Assembly (NCBI GenBank): GCA_949358305.1
Contig: OX442319.1
Coordinates: 9,672,001 to 9,736,000 of the forward strand
Source: Strigamia acuminata
Lineage: Eukaryota; Arthropoda; Chilopoda; Geophilomorpha; Linotaeniidae
Reading direction: 5' to 3'
Length of the DNA stretch: 64,000 nucleotides
In this document: piece after piece, positions 60,616-64,000 of the stretch
How the letters are laid out: the number at the start of each line of letters is the position of its first letter
How positions within the stretch are numbered: position 1 is the first letter of the stretch
Notes under the pieces: model-generated
What the model saw: only the letters and a program-made list of their open reading frames with translations
Databases searched by the model: none
What the model was told of the DNA's origin: nothing
Translations under genes and position numbers: made by a program

Positions 60616-60955
60616 ACACACAAATAAAAATGAATAAAAGATGCAACATTGTACTTCGTACCTTTGCCCCAGATGGTCGCCCTCTCGTCTATAAAACATT
60701 GATCATCCCGGACAGTCCTCCGATCGCCACTCACCACAACTTTCCACTCGGTGTGCGCTTTGCCTTTAAGCCCAACACGGATTGCTAAATTAGAAACGGC
60801 GATTAAATTACGTGCAACATGTAAACAAATGCGAGCAAAGCACCTTTCAGCTTGAAATTCTCAATCGTGTCAATTATCACATGACCATTAATCACTTCAC
60901 CTGCATAGTACATCTCTTTCTCCAACTTAATATCGAATTGCCTGATGTAATCCAT
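57191..60955 (-). CDS. Alpha-arrestin (arrestin domain-containing protein), seven coding exons
   Basis: Alpha-arrestins are adaptors that guide ubiquitylation and endosomal sorting of membrane proteins. Exons (minus strand): 60844-60955, 60662-60784, 59429-59655, 58953-59132, 58676-58873, 58492-58606 and 57191-57420. All borders are GT-AG and phases match, giving 394 residues. Exon 1 starts MDYIRQFDIKLEKEMYYAGE; exon 2 has KGKAHTEW; exon 3 has LPRGNHSFSFRFQLP and ends DEQYL; exon 4 has the Cys cluster STCCLCCARGPV and CCGESIKLKADI; exon 5 has DSSSSLVVPVMPPTLVGICR; exon 6 has GEDLNLNFPLSIATCPFRIP; exon 7 has HVEGGLYIGPEFQLGQVYD. Both arrestin domains are complete. I see no PPxY motif, the NEDD4-ligase docking site of several family members. 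Intron 6 carries a GC-rich tandem repeat and intron 2 an AT-rich minisatellite. Confidence 0.95.
57425..58240. repeat. GC-rich ~130-150 bp tandem repeat in an alpha-arrestin intron
   Basis: Six imperfect units marked by GGATACAAATTTAGTACC (about 57431, 57571, 57721, 57862, 58012, 58141), each followed by GGGAAATCTGG, a CTACAGGGACGGGCTACGG block and GCCGGGCCAGTCCAG. Base composition is strikingly GC-rich against the AT-rich surroundings. Open frames up to 156 codons on both strands are by-products of low stop density. Confidence 0.93.
58256..58450. repeat. G-tract hairpin and TTTTAGCGA palindromic cluster in intron 6
   Basis: A run of G followed by GGGGGGCGCAGCCCCCC can form a strong hairpin; a similar one lies at 62562-62600. 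Next, TTTTAGCGA occurs three times and its complement TCGCTAAAA occurs after it, making a small inverted-repeat cluster at about 58363-58448. Confidence 0.7.
59785..60070. repeat. 20 bp AT-rich minisatellite in alpha-arrestin intron 2
   Basis: About nine copies of TTTATTGATTTTTAGTGACT at 59885-60060, preceded by three copies of TTTTATCGAGTTTTGCTCAA at about 59780-59845. Long A runs follow at 60488-60511 and 60582-60612. Confidence 0.93.
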
Positions 60956-61796
60956 TCCGCTCTCCTACGAGCTCGCCGCCGTCTGAAATCCGTGGCAAAT
61001 GTGCGTTGTCTCGGCAGCCATTTTCCGTCTCTCGATCCATGCCAACTCGCTCTCTCCGCACTTGCCCCGTCGCCATGGCAACCGAGCCCATTTGGCGCAA
61101 TGTGCGAGAGAATGGTTGCCTAGCAACAGTCTCCAAGATAGAATTATGGCCTATCAACCCTCGTTAATGGATGATTCAGCGTCATGTTGTTGCGCACCTT
61201 TTTACTCTTTTAACAAGTTTGTAGCGCTTTTATTCCCAAATTGCGCAGCTGGTTTTACATAATTTATGGGTTTTGGGGGGAATTTATGGCGTTCTGTGAT
61301 TAAATTTTTGAATTGTTTAAATTATTCATAATGTGAAGCGTAAACATTAATTTTAAAATTGAACTTTTGACCTTGGGATCGCCGAGATTTCTTATTGGAT
61401 TTTAATAGAAAACTACGCGCGCATTGCAGTGAAGTGTTATTGGGGGAGAGTTTTAAGAAGTTTCGTTTCAATTATTGGAAAATTGGGCTTAAAAAAAATT
61501 TTTTTTTTTTTACTTTACTTTTCCATTACACTAATATGGAAAAAGTACCTCTGCCACGGTATAATAAATCATTATGAGTGATGATAATAGCAAACAGCTT
61601 GTAGAAACTACAAATGCGGACGAAAAACATGCGGGAGATTATTTTGTTTCTGTTTTATAGTTTAGAGATTATAGGAGTTGTAAAAACACAGATAAGATAA
61701 AAGAGAGAGATTTTAAATGGAAATTGAAACGGATATTTAATAATTTCGATTAGATTTGAAGCTGTGGTAGATATATTATGAATAAATAATGAAAAT
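60956..61796. other. Alpha-arrestin 5' region and intergenic DNA
   Basis: The 200 bp above the start codon are GC-richer than the neighbourhood and are the likely 5' UTR and promoter. They include GTCGCCATGGCAACC near 61069, an inverted short motif. Beyond 61260 the DNA is AT-rich with no gene recognised. Confidence 0.6.
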
Positions 61797-61995
61797 TATG
61801 ATTTGGATATTTCAGTTTCACCAAAATCTGCCAACAGAGTTGCCCGCCTCTGCTCACAAGTCGCCATTAGGTTTTCGAATTTGGCGCTGTTTGTATTTTC
61901 CACTCTTTCGATTTCCCACGACAAATTCTCGATCTCGGTTTCAAGCTCCAAGAAATAAGCCTATGCGGAAGTATATTTCAACGTGTAATGACGTC
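61797..61995 (-). pseudogene. Second, deleted fragment of the ariadne-2 copy (3' end)
   Basis: Closely matches the 3' end of the ariadne-2 copy at 30.87-31.1 kb: TTTCACCAAAATCTGCCAAC, GAGTTGCCCGCCTCT and TCCCACGACAAATTCTCGAT are shared. About 45 bp present there, between AGCTCC and AAGAAATAAGC, are missing here. Some similarity extends into the 3' flank below 61797. No RBR sequence lies nearby, so this is a broken remnant, either of a second insertion or of a segmental duplication. Confidence 0.88.
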
Positions 61996-62322
61996 AACGC
62001 TATAATAATGGCGGCGGTTATTATTGCGGAGTTATTATTGGGATTTTAAACGAGTTTTGTAATTTATTAATGTCTTATTTTTTTCTAATTTTATTTTACC
62101 GATGTTCGAATATTTAATTTTTCTTTCATATTTTAAAAACAATTAATTACGTCGCCTAAGTCTGTAGCCAATCAAATTGCGCCGTTCGACGATTCTCTCT
62201 TCTTCTTCACAGCATTGTGCTCGCTCGCGAAAGTCCGTTTGGATGTTGGAAAACGGTTTGTAGTTGGTCCTCAATGCAATTTTATCACTCTAAACCACGT
62301 CGTATAGGCGCCGAACGGTATA

Positions 62323-62985
62323 ATTTTACTTTATGGGCCACCTCTCAGATTATCTCCAAAATTTGGTTTTAGGGGTAGTCAAGGGTGGGGAATCGAATGG
62401 CATTGACGGTTTTGGGGGCAAACAAAAACGGAAGCAGAAATCAGTAGATTAATGGCTGTAGCTTAAGCAGGGAATTATACGGCCCATTCTTATTGTTGTT
62501 GTGGTTGCTGTCGTCGCTGGTTCTACAGTGTTAGCGGGTAGGGGGTTGGGGAAGGGCGAGGAGGGGGGGTTCAGGGGGGGCAGAGCCCCCCTTGAATAAG
62601 AAAGGTAAAACTAAGGTAGAAAAACGAGAGTACGAACCAGGGATGAAATAGACACTTCTTATAGGTGCGAATCGTTGAGTGAAATGAAACGTTTTTATTA
62701 CGTGAAATCAGGTGTAAAACTGATGCAAAAACAAAGATGGTTGACAATCAGAGCGCACGTGCATAACAATGCTGGGGAGAAAATGACTGACTGCTAACAA
62801 TGAAATTAACATTTTAAAAATTTGAAAGCAAACATCTGATATTAATCGCTGGTCATTAAACTGCTGTTTTCTACTTCCGTTTTCGTTTGCCCCAAAAACT
62901 GTCTCCGCCATTCGTTTTCCCACCCTTGGTTACCCCTGAAACCAAATTTTGGAGATGATCTGAGAGGTGGCCCATAAAGTAAAAT
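62323..62985. repeat. Inverted-repeat pair (~133 bp arms) around a ~400 bp core
   Basis: Left arm about 62323-62455 and right arm about 62853-62985 are reverse complements with scattered mismatches. The shared outer end is ATTTTACTTTATGGGCCACC. The core holds a G-rich hairpin (62562-62600). Each arm, read outward-in, has a short open frame beginning MGHLSD.LQNLV. It may be a small foldback element or two inverted copies of a gene scrap. No clear target-site duplication was found. Confidence 0.75.
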
Positions 62986-64000
62986 TGTTCCCGACGAACT
63001 GATGTGTTTACCGTGATTTTTACTGTTGATATTTTGAGTGATTTTTCTTCTCTTTTAAGCATCGTGACTCGGATGTTCAAAAATGGCGGATTCAAGTTTG
63101 ACACACGTAGAAATTTAACCAAAAATTTACAAATTTCATCATTTAGCTTTTAAATTTGTATATTTTATTTCGTGAGTTGGTGTAAAATCCAACTCTCTAC
63201 CTCCTCGTGGTTATCCTTGTTCAAGATTGTCGGTTTAATGTCGCAATTTATAGCCAAACGAGAGCTCTGGTCATATGAATTCAAAATGTTAGAATTTGAA
63301 TGTAATTTTCCTCACATTTTTATGACAAAATAATATCAAAGTATTAGAGGACTGCATTCCAATATATGAGAGCAGCATCCAAAGTGTGGCGAATTTGATT
63401 TTGTCAGAGTAATTGCCAAATTTCACACAAAATGTTTTTCATATTCTTCAATATTTCAATAATTTGAATTTGACTATTACTTTCCTCAAATTTCAATGAT
63501 AAATACTGAAATAATAAATAATGAAATAATGCTCATTCATCCTAGACGTGGGCGCCATTAATCCGACTGGCGATCAAGTTATTGGAAACTTCCTATTGGA
63601 AATGGAAATCGGTCTAACGAATTTGAGAGGATGTTGCGATCCCGATTTATTACTAAGCTTGAATCGCTGTGGGTTGCCTCAACGGGACTTATACTAATAA
63701 AACTATCACTACACTAAAATTTATATTTAATCTGATGGCCTAAGTGAATTTAACTTACTAAAAATAATCACAAATTATATCAAATAAACTCCACTGATTT
63801 ATTCTATTCTCGGTGAATAAATCTCAAATACAATAAATAATAATTCGAAATACATTTAACTTAACTTACGTTTTACCGTTAAACAATACTAAAATGCTTA
63901 AAGGAAATGAAGAAAGAAAGAATAAACAAAATGGCGACGTCAGGCACGGTCTTCTTGGCTGCGACGTGGCTCGTCTTCTCCTCGTATTTCGACGTCGGTT
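62986..64000. other. Unassigned right end of the window
   Basis: Mostly AT-rich. A frame from about 63546 to 63697 (plus strand) follows a CCTAG that could be a splice acceptor and ends in TAA just before TAATAAA-like sequence; the peptide (NPTGDQVIGNFLLEMEIGL in part) is not recognised. ATGGCGACGTCAGGC near 63931 opens a frame that runs off the window. Neither is strong enough to call a gene. Confidence 0.4.

Noticed and set aside
60927-61157. 76-codon minus-strand frame overlapping alpha-arrestin exon 1
   Set aside because: The arrestin frame starting at 60955 matches the family and splices in phase; this one is a different frame of the 5' UTR and exon 1.

Overview
This window is eukaryotic nuclear DNA, almost certainly from an arthropod and most likely an insect. 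The basis is an insect-type UDP-glycosyltransferase with short GT-AG introns, an alpha-arrestin gene with seven coding exons, a BEL/Pao-type LTR retroelement, AT-rich intergenic DNA and large satellite arrays. The order and species cannot be fixed from the sequence alone.

Layout. (1) 1-24171 is satellite heterochromatin. A satellite with 169/178/187-188 bp monomers fills 1-6561 and 9826-24171 and shows clear higher-order repeats between about 15.9 and 23.5 kb. It is interrupted at 6801-9825 by an unrelated ~280 bp satellite whose monomer folds back on itself. (2) 24.6-33.95 kb is a gene cluster: a decayed NACHT/LRR (NLR-like) gene, an intact three-exon UDP-glycosyltransferase, an intronless frameshifted copy of ariadne-2 (RBR E3 ligase), and a divergent intronless histone H2B variant. 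(3) 34838-39464 is an internally deleted BEL/Pao element with two 871 bp LTRs that look identical, flanked by CAGT duplications. (4) About 39.7-53.97 kb is one giant inverted repeat (arms about 7 kb, spacer about 100 bp at 46.69 kb). The arms are built from tandem arrays (124 bp hairpin units, a 22 bp minisatellite, a 19 bp minisatellite) and from an internal direct duplication. It resembles a very large foldback-type element with no visible transposase. (5) 54.7-61 kb, all on the minus strand, holds an orphan CPSF1 fragment, a divergent TFIIA-gamma gene and a complete alpha-arrestin gene of 394 codons. (6) 61-64 kb holds a second, deleted fragment of the ariadne-2 copy, a short inverted-repeat pair and mostly unassigned DNA.

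How it hangs together. There is no operon-like logic. Two ordinary genes (UGT, alpha-arrestin) are embedded in a repeat-rich neighbourhood. Several copies of genes for basic nuclear or ubiquitin functions (H2B, TFIIA-gamma, CPSF1, ariadne-2) have landed there, some intact and divergent, some broken. The points most worth follow-up are the giant palindrome, the insect NLR-like gene with lesions at its P-loop, the H2B variant with Ile at the conserved ubiquitylation lysine, and the self-complementary satellite inside another satellite.
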